Assembly: GCA_019055375.1 (NCBI GenBank)
Contig: JAHQIW010002116.1
Location: 1-64,000 of the forward strand
Length of the DNA: 64,000 nt
DNA from: Parelaphostrongylus tenuis
Lineage: Eukaryota > Nematoda > Chromadorea > Rhabditida > Metastrongylidae
Direction: 5' to 3'
Below are positions 1 to 12,260 of this stretch, piece by piece (within the stretch, counting starts at the first letter, position 1; every line of letters starts with the position of its first letter). A program made the translations under genes and the position numbers. The notes beneath the pieces are model-generated. The model worked only from the letters and a program-made list of their open reading frames with translations. It had not been told where the DNA came from and did no database searches.

Positions 1-35
1 CCTCAGCAGATTCCTAAAAATAAAAGGGTAAAGGA

Positions 36-335
36 TAAAGCTCTCGGAGTTGATCAACCCCTGGGGAATGCGCCATGCATTCGACTTCAATTTTTAACTT
101 CGTTTGAGGTGATTGAATGCACATCTGGCCTTTACAATGACTCGCGGTGGCCTCCCGCTGAACCGAGTCAGTGCTGCTTATCCTCCCAGACAAGTCTGAG
201 ACGTGTCTGGTACCAATTTACCGACCCCAGAGGGATGGATGGCTTGGTGAGCCATGAGCGCGAGATCGAACCATTGACCCCGTGTGCGACGCAGGGCACC
301 TCTAACCGCTGCGCCACATGCGCTCTTATTCCAGA
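36..335 (-). repeat. tRNA-derived SINE (family 1), copy 1
   Basis: Read on the minus strand, the element opens with a Pol III-type head: an A-box-like TGGCGCAGCGG, then about 40 bases on a B-box-like GGTTCGATCTC. A family-specific body follows, ending near GTTGATCAACTCCGAGAGC. Eight further copies with the same order of blocks occur in this window at about 31.5, 35.8, 37.0, 37.7, 47.6, 48.8, 50.7 and 55.4 kb. Head plus unrelated body plus dispersed copies marks a SINE rather than a tRNA gene. It would be mobilised by a LINE reverse transcriptase, possibly RTE, but that pairing is inference. Confidence 0.8.
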
Positions 336-373
336 ATTAATTCCTAAAAATACCACCGTATAAATGAGTGATC

Positions 374-3300
374 CACGGACCTCCCTCTTTGAGGGATCCC
401 GCCCGGTTAGTCGCTAGGGCACGTGGCGCGTCCCCAGGTGGTGGATAGGGGAATAAAACGCGAATCAAAAGCGACCGTGTGCTTCCCAGAGACGCAGGTG
501 GATTCAGGGGACGAGCTCCCTGCTTCTGCAGTGCCGACTTGACAAAACTCTATTTCTACGAGTCAAGTCGGCCAAAAGCCTGCAATCAAGCGGCTGGGAA
601 GTACATGGGAGGCGGTTAGGAGTCGCCTCCAACAAATAAGCTCCTCCCGCTCCTCCGAGAGAGACTGGCAAGCTATCGTGAGTACCCAGCCCCCACGTTT
701 AGAGCCTGGCAAGCTACACGTTGGGTATCAAAAATGCCAAAAACAGTAACAAATATGGGCCTCATTCCCCTGACCCCGAAAGAGCCCCTGGTACGGCAGC
801 GCCAGGTAGGACGAGTACGGAGAGGCTGCTAAAATCTCAGGGCCGAACTAGGCTGCCAAGATCGAAACGGACTAAAATGACGATCTGTACCTACAATGCG
901 AGAACCCTTGCTCAACAATCCGCTGTAGAAGATCTGCTGATTCAAGCAAGAAGAATAAGGTATGACGTCATTGGCCTGGCTGAGACGAGAAGGCGCCATC
1001 CTTTTCACGCTGTCTATGACACCGGAGAAGAACTGTTCCTTGGAACATGCGATCGCAGAGGTGTCGGTGGCGTTGGCGTCCTCGTCAAATCGAATTTGAC
1101 CGTGAACATTGATTCGTTCGAACAACTAACAACCCGCATCGGACGATTACGGTTGAAACGATGTGGTTCTATGCCGGCTTTGACCATCTTCGTTGCTTAC
1201 GCACCAACATCAAGCTATGACGAAGACGAAGTCGAAGCGTTCTATATGGACCTCGAAAAATTCTTCAGAGAAGATCATACATTCTTCAAGGTCATTGTCG
1301 GAGATTTTAACGCAAAAATTGGACCTAGAAGAACGTCTGAAGAACGTCACATAGGGACCCACGGACTAGAATGGAATGAACAGGGTGAGAGGCTATCCGA
1401 GTTTATCATGACGACCCAAACCATCCATGGTAACTCGCAATTCCAAAAGCCTCTCTCTCAGCGATGGACGTGGGAGTCTCCCAATGGAGAGTACCATAAC
1501 GAAATAGATCACATCATAGTAAATCGAAGGTTTTGCCTGACCGACGTCGCTGTTGTTCCCAAGTTCTACACGGGATCAGACCATCGCCTCCTTCGCGCAA
1601 CGTTCCGATTTTCGAGGAGAGGAGAGAAAGCCGCTAAATTCAAACAACGAAGTCCCAGAACTACCATAAACTGGGATGTATTCAAATCATTAGTCGGCTC
1701 TTGGGAAGATACCGTTGTCGACAACATCGACGAAGAATACGATCGACTCGTTGAATATCTTCACGTTGGCGCTAAAAAAGCCGAAAGTCCTAAGGTCACG
1801 AAGAGACGCTTGTCTCCGCAGACACTCGAGCTGATACGTCAACGTGGAATCGCACGAGCCGCAGGCAACCGAAACCTTACGTCCGAACTTGCGAAACGAT
1901 GCAGAGAAGCGATAAAAGAAGACCTTAAAGAGAGAAGAGCAGCAGTTATGGCAGAAGCTGCAGAAGCTGGGAAGAGCATTCGCAAAGCCCAGCGAGGCTT
2001 CGCCAACTATAAGACCAAGATGATTGCACTCCGATACCCTGACGGGACACTTACAGCTTCCAGAAGGGCTATGGAGAAAATCATCCACCAGTACTACTCG
2101 GATCTCTTCGCTAGCCATGTTCTCTTACCGTCATATAAATTGAAAGAGGACGAATATGTCGTTCCACCGGTCCTTCCTTCCGAAATCCGACATGCTATAT
2201 CGTCGGTGAAAAACAGAACAACACCCGGTCCAGACAGGATTAGACCAGAACACCTGAAGAACCTGCCGCCAGTTCTCATCAACACCCTGGCTCGGCTCTT
2301 CACTCGCTACCTGTCAGAATGCAAGGTCCCTATTCAATGGAAAACCAGCAAGACCGTATTGTTGTTCAAAAAGGGAGACCTTCACGACATAGGCAATTAT
2401 CGCCCAATCTGCTTGCTGTCCGTTGTCTATAAACTCTTTACTCGAGTCATCCTGAACAGGATTGACAGAACACTGGACGAAGGACAGCCATGCGAACAAG
2501 CAGGGTTCAGAAAAGGATTTGTACCATGGACCACATCCACACGATCACAAGACTCATTGAAGTTTCGCGAGAGTACAAACAACCACTCTGTCTCACTTTT
2601 ATCGATCTGAAAAAAGCCTTTGATTCAGTGGAAACAGAAGCGGTTATAGAGGCTCTGGATAACCAGGGCGTCCCTACTCGGTACATAATGATCCTTCGTG
2701 AGCTTTATAAAGATTTCACGACCAGAATATCTCCATTCTACAACAATATCACCATTGACGTAAGAAGAGGGGTTCGACAAGGCGATACAATATCGCCAAA
2801 ACTATTCACTGCCACCCTACAAAACGTCATGCGAACATTAGAATGGGACGAAATGGGAGTGAAAATTGACGGTCGACAATTAAACCATCTTCGCTTTGCT
2901 GACGATATCGTTCTCATAACACCAAACATCAGCCAAGCGGAACGAATGTTGACTGATTTCGATAACGCCTGTGGAAAGATCGGTCTTCAACTGAATCTAA
3001 CGAAAACAATGTTCATGAGGAACGGATGGGTTTCTAATGCCCCATTCACGCTCAACGGAACGACAATTTCCGAATGCTCCAGTTACATCTATCTAGGTCG
3101 TGAAATCAACATGATGAACGACCTAGCCCCAGAGTTGAGCAGGAGGAAACGAGCGGCTTGGGGAACGTTTAAGAGCATCGAAGATGTAGTGAAGAGGACA
3201 AAGAACATCCGACTCCGTGCCCACCTTTTCGACTCGACAATTATCCCTGCCCTAACGTATGCAGCAGAAACCTGGTCGCTACGTAAGCAGGATGAAAGAT

Positions 3301-3725
3301 CACTTGCCGTTATCGAACGCGCAGTCGAAAGGTCGATGCTAGGAGTAGTCTCGTATTTCGCAAATGAGACAAAGGATCCGAACTTCCGACCTACGTCAAC
3401 GATCGAAAATCAGAGACGCCGTTCTACACGCCAGGATATCGAAAATAAGGTGGGCCGGACACGTGATGCGCTTCAACGACAACCGATGGACGAGAGCCGT
3501 TACCGACTGGATTCCTCGGGACGTCAAGCGCTCTAAAGGAAGACCACTGACCCGTTGGTCCGATTTCTTCACGAAAGCGATGGAAGAAAGATATGATGCT
3601 CAGCGAATTCCTAGAGCAAGGAGGACCCACTGGGCTACTCTTGCACGCGATAGGGAAAAATGGAAGAGTTGCTGGTACCCGCTCGAGTCACTCGACGATC
3701 AACGGGACGACAGGTGATACAGGTG
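374..3725 (+). mobile_element. Full-length RTE-type non-LTR retrotransposon, copy 1
   Basis: The element contains a 5' leader of about 500 bases, one long reading region for endonuclease plus reverse transcriptase, and a short 3' tail built from ACAGGTGATACAGGTGA. It is bracketed by AAATGAGTGATC at 362-373 and again at 3726-3737. This 12-bp exact target-site duplication fixes both ends. A short repeat-like 3' tail and no LTRs fit the RTE clade. The leader is shared with copy 2 near 15.3 kb. Only two single-base indels break the reading region, so this is a young or recently active copy, or an intact one with sequence errors. Confidence 0.92.
877..3717 (+). pseudogene. RTE endonuclease/reverse transcriptase, two single-base frameshifts
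   Basis: The product nicks target DNA and copies element RNA in place. The N-terminal AP-endonuclease-like domain shows MTICTYNART, the ETRR block, [17 protein letters not shown] and GSDHRLL, giving the catalytic E, D, N and SDH residues. The reverse transcriptase follows with NYRPICLL, AGFRKGF, FIDLKKAFDS, RRGVRQGDTISP and the catalytic LRFADDIVLI. The C-terminal part has the IRWAGHVMRFNDNRWTRA block typical of this clade. I chose the start at MTICTY, where family similarity begins; an open frame continues upstream to 721. The frame changes at 2520/2521, where one base is missing after the AGFRKGF block, and again near 3346-3348, where one base is extra. With these closed, the protein would be about 945 residues, normal for the family. 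The stop lies in the 3' tail. Confidence 0.93.
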
Positions 3726-3859
3726 AAATGAGTGATCTGCGTCTAACCGCACATTCTCCCTGGAAGGCTATTTTTTTCGAATGTAGTGACTATTATCAAA
3801 ATCTCAGTCAAATACAAACCTAGCGCTTTTCTCATGAGCAATGTGTTATGCCGAAATAC

Positions 3860-6800
3860 CTTGTGAGTTTGAGGTTTCTGCGGTAGAGGATCGATTTTTG
3901 CTAAACGTTCACTTGATTCACTCTAAAACAATTGAGCTTCACGTACAACATTATAAAGTAAGGAGAAGCATCAACACTACTTCTTGAAATGACATTGAAA
4001 GCTAGCAGCTTTGATTGTTGTTATCTCTACGTATTCAACTGTTAAAAATTTTTGCGATCATTTAAGACAACATCGAAAGACGCTTGTGTTATTGACGTAA
4101 CATCACTTCGAACTGCACTGAATTAAATAATAAAACACGCCAGGCTATCGAAAATATGGTGTGCCGGGCACGTAGTGCGCTTCAACGACAACCGATAGAC
4201 AAGAGACGTTATCGACTGATGCCCTTGGGATGTTAAGTACTGCACAGAAGACCAACGACACAATGGGCCAATTTCTTCAGCGAAAGCCTAGAAGAAAGAC
4301 ATGATACTCAGCGAGTTCACCCAGCAAAGAAGATCCACTGAACTGCTCTTACAGGCGATGGGGAAATTTGGAAGCGTTGCTGGTACCCGCTCGAGTCATC
4401 CGACAACCGATGGGACGACATGTGATATAGGTGAAGTAATAAAAATTAGGTAAATCTTCAACATTGCACGAGTTTCATGCCGAATGAGGAGGGGATGATG
4501 GCTTAAAAATGTTTCAATCGCTGACTCACATCTGTATGTTCATGCACAATTGGAACGGCGACGAGTTTCGCTAATTGTAAACCGTCCACACGAGGAGAGA
4601 GTGCTTGCATTCTGGTATTCTATAAATGGAAATGATCTGTTTGATTATGCCAATCACTGAAAGAGATTTCTGCAGCACTTTTCAGAAATTCTTGACATAC
4701 TCACCGCTTGCATATCGATGTGAACAAATAGATCTTCTCTTTGACGATTCAATTTAGGTTTAGGTCTTTCTTCGTAAGATTTATCTTCATAATGTTTTCT
4801 TCTACTCGAAAACACTGCTGAAGCTTTTGTTGCATCCTAAATTGCCCGCAGTGGGACAATATCTTTTTAAGGAATTGTGTTAGATCGTGATTACTACTTG
4901 TTGAGAGTTTCAAACGTGATCTATGCGCAAGATTCATAGTTTTTTCGCCTTTGTACAACGCAAACGCAAGAGGAGACGATCAACAATATAGAAACTTTTC
5001 TCTGAATCCAGTTAAAGCTTTTCTGAGATGGTCACATATACTATAGAAGGAGATGGTATAGAAATGAGGATCTACTGCTTTCATTGTTAAAAACGAGGAG
5101 TGACTGAGTACGAATTGGCTTATCAGAATATTCTTCTTCGAGTCACCTACAGAACCAATAATCAGTTTAAGATCACTCAGCAGCTTGAGAAACGTCGATT
5201 GCTATACTACGCTTTAGTGTAAAAACGGCTAATTTCTAACGATGTAACAGCTGAAAGAATTTTGAGCTCTACCTTCGACGCTCATTTTGCAAAACTGGCA
5301 TCTATGTTTGGCTCACAATCAAACATTCAGCTACTTGATAACCTGAGACTTAGAAATTGGAAACAGATTCAGCTCTTGAAAACTTTCTCACAGGGAACTG
5401 TAAAAATTTGAAGGAATTTACGTTTCACCCCCTCGATGACTTCCTCGCACATAGAGGTTCAATATGCACCAGGAGTACGTGTGCATGTAGACTGAACTGT
5501 GATATTTCAGAGTGGCATAAAAAAATAAGTCCTTTTTGGACACGGAAAGCAAATTTCCAACTAAATGTCGAAATTCTGATCCTTTTCAGCATGCTAGCTG
5601 AAGTCACTGCACGCAATGTGAATAGCGAGCGGCGAACAAATTTCGTTATCCAAAAAATTTCACTTTACTGTTCTGAAAACAGCTTTTATGTTTCTTGTAT
5701 CACTTTGGTAATCCATTTTTTTCCATACACCCTCTCATGTGGTTGTACATTTATGAATCTCCTTCTGAAGTAAATGACGAAAGAGAACTTGAAAAGTTTG
5801 TCAAAAATGATGCTGCGCTTTGCATATCTTGTCAAATCATCGCTCACTCTCAGCAATTTACGATGATTTGTGTGCTTCAGGAGTTAAGACATCTGCAGAA
5901 TTGAAGGGGGAAATTTGCTTTATTGCTCTGCATGAATTATGTCTTCATTTTAGTTTTATTTTACCAAGTGAACCCGCTACATAGTTCAAGCAGCGCAAAC
6001 CACTCCGAGGGTAAAACCTAATCATCTTATCGTTTTCTCGAGCTCTCTATGAAAACCTTTTCAAACAAGTATAGTTCTAGAAGCCGATATTTGGGTTATC
6101 GATCCGCTGCCACCAGTCTAGAGGAAGCCCCCCACTTACCGTAGCCGAATGATCAAAGGAATACGAGTTCGAAGCAAAATTTTATTTTTGTTGCTATAAG
6201 GCACTACGAAGGTTTTTGAAGAAACCTCGCACAGTATTGTAGCAGCCGAGAAATAATCAGGGCATGAAAACATATCATGCCGTCACGAAAAGGTTAAAAT
6301 CATGTGAGTACAACCATTCAACTTAGCTAGCCTAATACCAACAAAATCTTGATGGTGTATAGGCTGCAAATTAGTAATCTACACAATCAAGCTAGTATTG
6401 TTTGCCTAACAAAACGATAAATAATATCCGTAAAGTGTAAGTGCAATGAGATACGAGGTGACAAATACGAACAAAGAAGAATAGTGAAAAACGGTCGTTT
6501 ACAAAAAAGAATTTTCTTACACTCATCGCCGAATCATTTGTATTGACGTTCTTCTTCTTACCATCGCTATTCGATTTCACTCTAGCAGTCGATATATCAC
6601 TTTGTGCCTGAATTTATCCGAGCTATCGTAGTGTTTCAGCTTAACTCACCTCCTTCAAAACCTCTTTTGAGGGTACTAGCTTGTACACGAGAGGGCTGCA
6701 GAGAATGCAGAGGATGCACAGGATTCTTGTTGTAAACAAGAGCATAATAAGTCAGAGAATGATAGAGAGATCGTGGTGATGCGGTAAAATGCACACTCTT

Positions 6801-8105
6801 TCGTTCACTTGCACTATATAACCATTGGTTTTAGTCTGACTTGAATTAATTTTGGAAAGCTTTCCATTTTCGCGTTCAATTTTCCGAGTTGCCAACGTAT
6901 TTGATCGATTTTTTGATAAAGCTTTTATCTGTTAAAATTCTGAAAGTGGAAATTTGCGGATAATGATATGTCCAGCGTTGCAGAAACTCATCACTGAGTT
7001 GGGCGGTATACTGGACGAATGCGAATCGTTCGCTTTTTGATTGCCTAAAGAATTGCCTGACCCGGTCCTCTTTTTCTGTCCCGACTTATCTCTGAAGGAA
7101 AGTTTCTTTTCCTCTAGTAAGGTAGAAGATTCTAAATATCAGTGGAACACAACAAACTCCAACACGCGTGGTGCTGCTGGTGGTGGCTTTGTTTTATACG
7201 GAGTTATAACAATTTCCTTGCTGAACGTGGCTGAAGGGTGCGCAATGAAATTCTCATTAGCTACTAATTTAACAAACTGATAGCAATATTTGTGACTATA
7301 TACATCAGGATCATTATTCTCTATCTCATGCTAAGCAGAAAGAATTGTTAGGAGATTCTGTGTGAAACCTCGGAAAGACTTACTTGTTTCAATCTGTTCA
7401 AGTTTCTTGGCTCGTTCACGATCCCTTTGCCGTTTGCGCTCTTCCTTCAGAGCGTGGGCTTTCTATAGGCAATCACTTCATTAACAAACGACATATTTTT
7501 AAAAATCATCTTTTCCAAACTTTAAAGTTTTCATGCTATCATATTTGTGTAAACCCTGTTCAACGACGTATGACCAACATTAAGCTAGAGACAAGTAGGC
7601 GTTAAGTAGAATTACCACCACCTCCAGCTCCTCTACTTTCTTACTGAAATAATTCCATTTTGCACGGTCTGCCACTCTCAACTTGTTGATTTCCTCATAA
7701 TGTTCCTACAAACCTTTTTATTGAATATAGTTTTCTTTTTCCATCAGTGTATTTTTTATTTAGGATATTAGCAGAGACAACTCACCGATATTTTTTGGAG
7801 AACATTTGATATTTCAGCTTTTGCCTCCGCAATCGTTCTCTATAAGATCTCAAATAAATACCTATAAAATCCCAACAGTTGCTACACTTTTCGAAACTAA
7901 GTTTTCCTTTATTTGACAACATGTTTCGATACTATACGATAAATAATGATTGAAATACTCCACATTCTTCTCCTAAAGGCGTCTCTTGCCTCAATTTTAT
8001 CTGGGTTCCCGTGCAGAGGTCCCATTTGCTCTTCAGAAAAATAGCGAACGAGAAATGGCAAAATATGACAGACATCTTCCATAGAATCAAAGTTTGAAGG
8101 AGAAC
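3860..8105 (-). CDS. Multi-exon coiled-coil protein gene, unidentified
   Basis: I do not recognise this gene. Minus-strand open segments with GT/AG borders chain in compatible phase: 7933-8105, 7786-7839, 7616-7705, 7384-7462, 6995-7263, 6650-6679, 6521-6607, 4705-4836 and 4530-4619. A further possible exon is 3860-3900. The first reads through HILPFLVRYFSEEQ; the next three form a charged coiled coil (SEHYEEINKLRVADRAKW, then KEERKRQRDRERAKKLEQ). The fifth has a proline patch (KTKPPPAAP) and a Ser/Asn-rich basic stretch. The last two carry KHYEDKSYEERPKPK and LQLAKLVAVPIVHEHTD. Oddity: exon five has an in-frame TGA at 7139-7141, with coding character on both sides, so this is a nonsense allele, a base error or a pseudogene. 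Neither true end is visible. An RTE scrap sits at 4136-4436, between the last two segments. The exon chain is well supported; the function is unknown. Confidence 0.55.
4136..4436 (+). mobile_element. 5'-truncated RTE scrap, 3' end only
   Basis: The sequence matches the last 300 bases of RTE copy 1, from the block just before the HVMRFNDNRW region to the GGTGATATAGGTGA tail, with many substitutions. TAATAAAA occurs at 4128-4135 and again at 4437-4444, so this is a genuine short insertion made by target-primed reverse transcription that stopped early. It is older than copy 1 and has several stops. Confidence 0.85.
4837..6520. other. Probable long intron or spacer, no firm feature
   Basis: This lies between two phase-compatible minus-strand exons of the coiled-coil gene. 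A donor-like GTAAGT on the minus strand near 6130-6140 follows a short open stretch and may be a small exon. Another short open stretch lies near 5430-5610. Neither is convincing. I see no repeat family here. Confidence 0.4.
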
Positions 8106-9881
8106 CTTGCCTTTAATTTTTTCATTGGTTAGGTGATTGAAGGGGCCTAAGACTTGGCATATTAGAGGATTTAAAAAATCAATTTCGGAATGTGAATCAT
8201 AAGAAAGTTTTTAGGGCACTTCCCAATACATTCGAGCTTCTTTCTATTTTTAAAACCAATAATAGCTAATTAGTTATTACTTACAAAGTTTTGACTCTTT
8301 TTGAAATGTCTCACTGATGGCAGACTACGATGTGGTACAATCCCACAAAATGCTAAGGAACGAGCAAAGCTCAGAAGGGCTTCGAATCATCGATTGCCCT
8401 TTCCAGGAGTCAACGTTTTACCTACTGCATCGCTGAGATCATTATTCTGCCTTTTTTCAGTATTTTATGATTCTATGCGTATCATCAGCCATCACTCATC
8501 AAATGAATTGCCTGAGAGTTAGCCAGGGAAAGGACTTTGAATATGCAGTGCATAACACATGAGCCTCTACAAAGGGTGATCGCCAGTCCCGTCCCGAATC
8601 TGTGTTTTGTTCCTACCTCAGTATTCTTGTGATTGTATTTGGAAATCATTCGATTTTCACTTAGGTCATGCTATCAGTCTGCATCAAGAAATATCACCAA
8701 GCTTTATCAGTCTGCCTTTTACAAGCTTTCTGATTCACAACTGCTTCAGAGAGCTGGTGCAATAACATAATCCTAAGTATTCGCTGCATAATTCAAAGAT
8801 TTGACTAGTGCTAATCATTTTATGTAAAACGATTTCCTTCTAGCAATGTATAAAAGAACAATTTCAAAACGACTGACGTGAAATATATTGCTGGTGGTGG
8901 ACACTATATATAAACTAATTGTAACCGCTGGCGCTGGTCAAGGTAAGACCATCATTTAAATCGTCTCCTTAAACCCTTCCAAGTGTTCACAACATAACAG
9001 GCCCACCTTACTGAGCTCAGGATTTATTGTCTAATCAATGGTCATAATTTCACGGCGAGCTAATTTATTAACATCATCGTTCTATTCTTGATTCACAAAC
9101 TGATTTTGTTCCCAAAAGGACTGATAATCCTTCAAAAATGGTTTCAAGTGCCGAAATTGAAGGGGGCCAATCTGCCAAAATCTGCAATTACGATCACAGT
9201 AGTGTTAGACGCCAGTTCTATGTGCATCTACATGAATCTTTGCTTTGTAAGCAGTTTTTACAATGAATCATTTTTTCAGTTCTTTACTCGGTGTCGATCC
9301 ATAGAGAGGATCCTTCAACTTCAGCGGATCGGTTGAACCGAGGGAGGGTGCTGTTGATGACTCCCAGTAGGACGAAACAGGCGCCTGTATAGCACTAGAC
9401 TAACGGCTCGAAAAATTTTACATCCTTATCAGATTAGTAGACAGTGATAAATAAATCCGTAGTGACCCGGCTTATGGGCATCGTTCTATTGTTCGATTCG
9501 TGTTTCTTGTGCCCTCCGAAAATAATTTTAGGGAAGAAAAAGAAGAGTTTTGATGACGAAATTTTAGGATACAATGGCTGTTCATCCACTATAGCTTGTA
9601 GAAGTTGCTGTAAAGATCCAGACCGCCTTGGGCACTATGATGTTCATACAGTTGCGAATGATGTAAAGACCAGATGAATGGTGTAACAGCAAGGTCAGAA
9701 AAGCAACAGCTATTCGTAAAAGGTATAACTATGCAGTGTCACATCATAAGAGAAGCACTATAAGCTGTCAAGATTAGTTAATTTCGGGAAGGACGACAAC
9801 AAGGAAGAATAGAATAATTTCATAGGTTCCACAGCATCGACTATTTTTTAACCTCACACTAAACTTTCAATATAACTCTCA
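8106..9881. other. No recognisable gene or repeat
   Basis: AT-rich sequence with only short open frames. A plus-strand stretch near 8920-8960 could be read as AGAGQGKTI, resembling a P-loop, but it stops at once and has no flanking domain. The upstream exons of the coiled-coil gene may lie here, unrecognised. Confidence 0.4.
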
Positions 9882-10061
9882 AGAATGTTTTAAAGCCTTA
9901 CCGAGGTTATTACACCAGAGCCATACACGTGTTTCGGAGGTCTCGCCCTCTTCGTCAGTGGCCCACGCCTCACATTAAACTCTACATTGTAGCGATAAGG
10001 GAGGCCAGCGAAACAGGTGTATGGCTCTGGCATGACAAGCTCGGTAAGGCTTTGAACATTC
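9882..10061. repeat. Foldback (long terminal inverted repeat) element
   Basis: The left arm runs AAGAATGTTTTAAAGCCTTA, then CCAGAGCCATACACGTGTTTCG. The right arm is its imperfect reverse complement, from about 9998 to 10061. Arms are about 60 bases with a 50-base centre. The inner motif ACACGTGTTTCG plus GGTCTCG recurs in the larger foldback at 62.4-62.7 kb, suggesting one non-autonomous family. No coding sequence is present. Confidence 0.75.
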
Positions 10062-11719
10062 AAAAAAATTATATCAAATTTTATAGGCTTCTAAGATGGA
10101 TTAGAAACAACTTACTGGTTCGCCAAGATCTGCTTTAGACCAAAAAATCCCTGTTGAATTTAAGATGCGTCAGCAAGATGTAGGCATGACTCTCCCACAG
10201 GTTCTTCTTTAACTTCTATCCTCAATCGGTCAACAAGGTGAAATTGTTACAAATAAGATCTACTTTAGATGATAAACTAAACAGCACTTTGCTTTTCCTG
10301 ATAACTTGGTGGGTATTCATTTTCATTTGTCTTAACGGCTTTTTTAGTTGATTTCTAAAAAGTTGGTTGTCCACGTTGAGAACTTAAGCGGAATGTTTGA
10401 AATTGTTTTTATCTTTTTCTATTGGTTGTTTTGTCCCACTCAATCAAACTCCAATTTCTCAGTCAAATTAAGGATCATTGCAACTGACACCTCTACCAAA
10501 ATAATGAACTTTCAACTCCAGACGGATGACGTGCACTGCAAACATTACACTGAGTCGAAATTATCAGATAAGTTCTGGCACTAAAGCGATAAACACTAAA
10601 TTTATTTACCGGAAGGCATTATAGCTGCTCAGCAGCGTTTTTCAAAGTACGCACCATCAGTTTCAGTATATTTATTTTTATTATTTTGAACATCAAATAA
10701 CAACAAAATAACATTCTTTTCTGATTGCAATTCCTTCCTTGTCAAGGTCGTTTTTATTCATGCCGTTTTGAATCTACATTTTCAGCATCACATGGTGCTC
10801 TTTGGAAGCTATGAATATAGAGGCAGAAGGGATGGAACAATATTTATTAAGATTCAAATTAAGAAAAAAAAAAGAAGAAACGTAACTGGGAAGAAATAAA
10901 AATTGCGAATGATCACTAAAATGACAAAATCACCAGAAATCATCAAAGTTACTATTAAGTATTATTCTCACAGCGGACCTCTTTTGCCTATGAAGTCTTT
11001 TATCTGTGGTATTTTAGTGTAACTGTACACCAGTCTTACTTTTAGCAGCATAGTGGCTTCTATCATTTTGACATATTGCTAAGCTTGCACGAGGATGACA
11101 TAAATCTTTATTGTAATCTCTTGGCGACTCTTTCCCCATCAGAAAGCGCGATGATCCGACAAAGGTCGAAGTTATTTGTCACTTATTGGGGTTGCCATAA
11201 AAATTTGGACCAATGAGTAAGTGAGCCAACAATCTTGTAGATACTCTTCCGAAAACCTTCTTCATAATTAACTGAAGCACTAATGTATTATATCCTCAGA
11301 ATTTCCGCTGCCGCAAGATTTCGGTCGCCATCAGACTATTTCTTAAGTTTTCCTTTCAATCTCAACGTGACATTAGTAATTTCTACAACTTCAGGTTCAA
11401 TTAATTGTCATTTATCGCGTCGACATAAGTTATGAGTAGTGAAAGTTACGTCCATCTTGACTAAGATTTAACTTATACATTGTTGTTCATTTACGGTATC
11501 AGCGTATCCGCAACCGTGGTGACCAATGAGCAAAGAGAGATAGTACCACTGACTTTGTCGATTATACTTTAACATGTTACGCATCAAATGCATGAAATTT
11601 CATGCACCTCTTGTCACGTCTCATGACAGGCAATTATTAAGTTGGGAAGAAAATTCTGGGGCACTTGGAAACAATTGAAAAATTATGCATGATTTCAAAA
11701 CAAAAACAACAATTTCTAT
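10062..11719. other. No recognisable gene
   Basis: AT-rich spacer. Open frames are short and show no splice-bounded coding pattern or known motif. A poly-A stretch occurs near 10860-10880. Confidence 0.4.
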
Positions 11720-12260
11720 TCTTCAAAATAAAGGCCATTGTTCTGTATGACTTTCTGCCTTCGGTCCGCCAAGTTTCGGATCTCGTCAAATATCATTTCT
11801 CTACATCGAATCAAAAAATTCGACAGTTCATCTTACGAAGCAGCAATCAAATCTTCGCTGTTCAACTTTGTTGAACGATCTGAACGAGGCATGTTTTCGA
11901 GGTCAATATCTCCGGCATTGAGAAGCGTTGAAACCAAGGCCCAGCAGCAGATTTACTTTTTGAGCCCTCTCTTTCAACTTCGTTGATTTCATGTCGATTG
12001 CAGCTAGCTGATAAAGACCCTATCTCCAGCAATAACGCAATGAAACACGCACTTTGATGGTATCGTTGGACATTTTTGAGGCTTGTAACAAAACGAAAAT
12101 TGGGACGAATAATATCTGGGCCGTCAGTGAAAATTTCCTAGAGCAACTCAAATATTCCCATGATATGCATGGGACTTATCTCATGCTCAATAAAGTGCCC
12201 CAAAACTCTCTTTCCAACTTGGCAGCATTGGCGCACGCCTCAGTGGATATAAAGTAATTT
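11720..12260 (-). pseudogene. Decayed exon cluster of an unidentified protein
   Basis: On the minus strand, open segments with protein-like composition follow each other in shifting frames: one with ANAAKLEREFWGTLLSM (about 12185-12255), one beginning EIFTDGPDIIRPNFRF after a CTCTAG acceptor (from about 12140), and one with LLNAGDIDLENMPRSDRST. The last continues in the same frame through a TAA at 11833-11835 into DELSNFLIRCREMIFDEI. The presumed donor after the first segment reads ATAAGT, as if G had changed to A. The frame shifts, the stop and the damaged donor suggest a dead gene or a poorly sequenced one. I do not recognise the family. It shares its strand with the coiled-coil gene downstream and could be part of the same locus. 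Confidence 0.4.

Noticed and set aside
36..110. SINE heads as functional tRNA genes
   Set aside because: A and B boxes are present, but no complete acceptor stem or cloverleaf can be drawn in any copy, and the copies carry a shared unrelated body.
8920..8965. P-loop-like AGAGQGKTI on the plus strand
   Set aside because: The frame is closed immediately on both sides, so this is a chance match.
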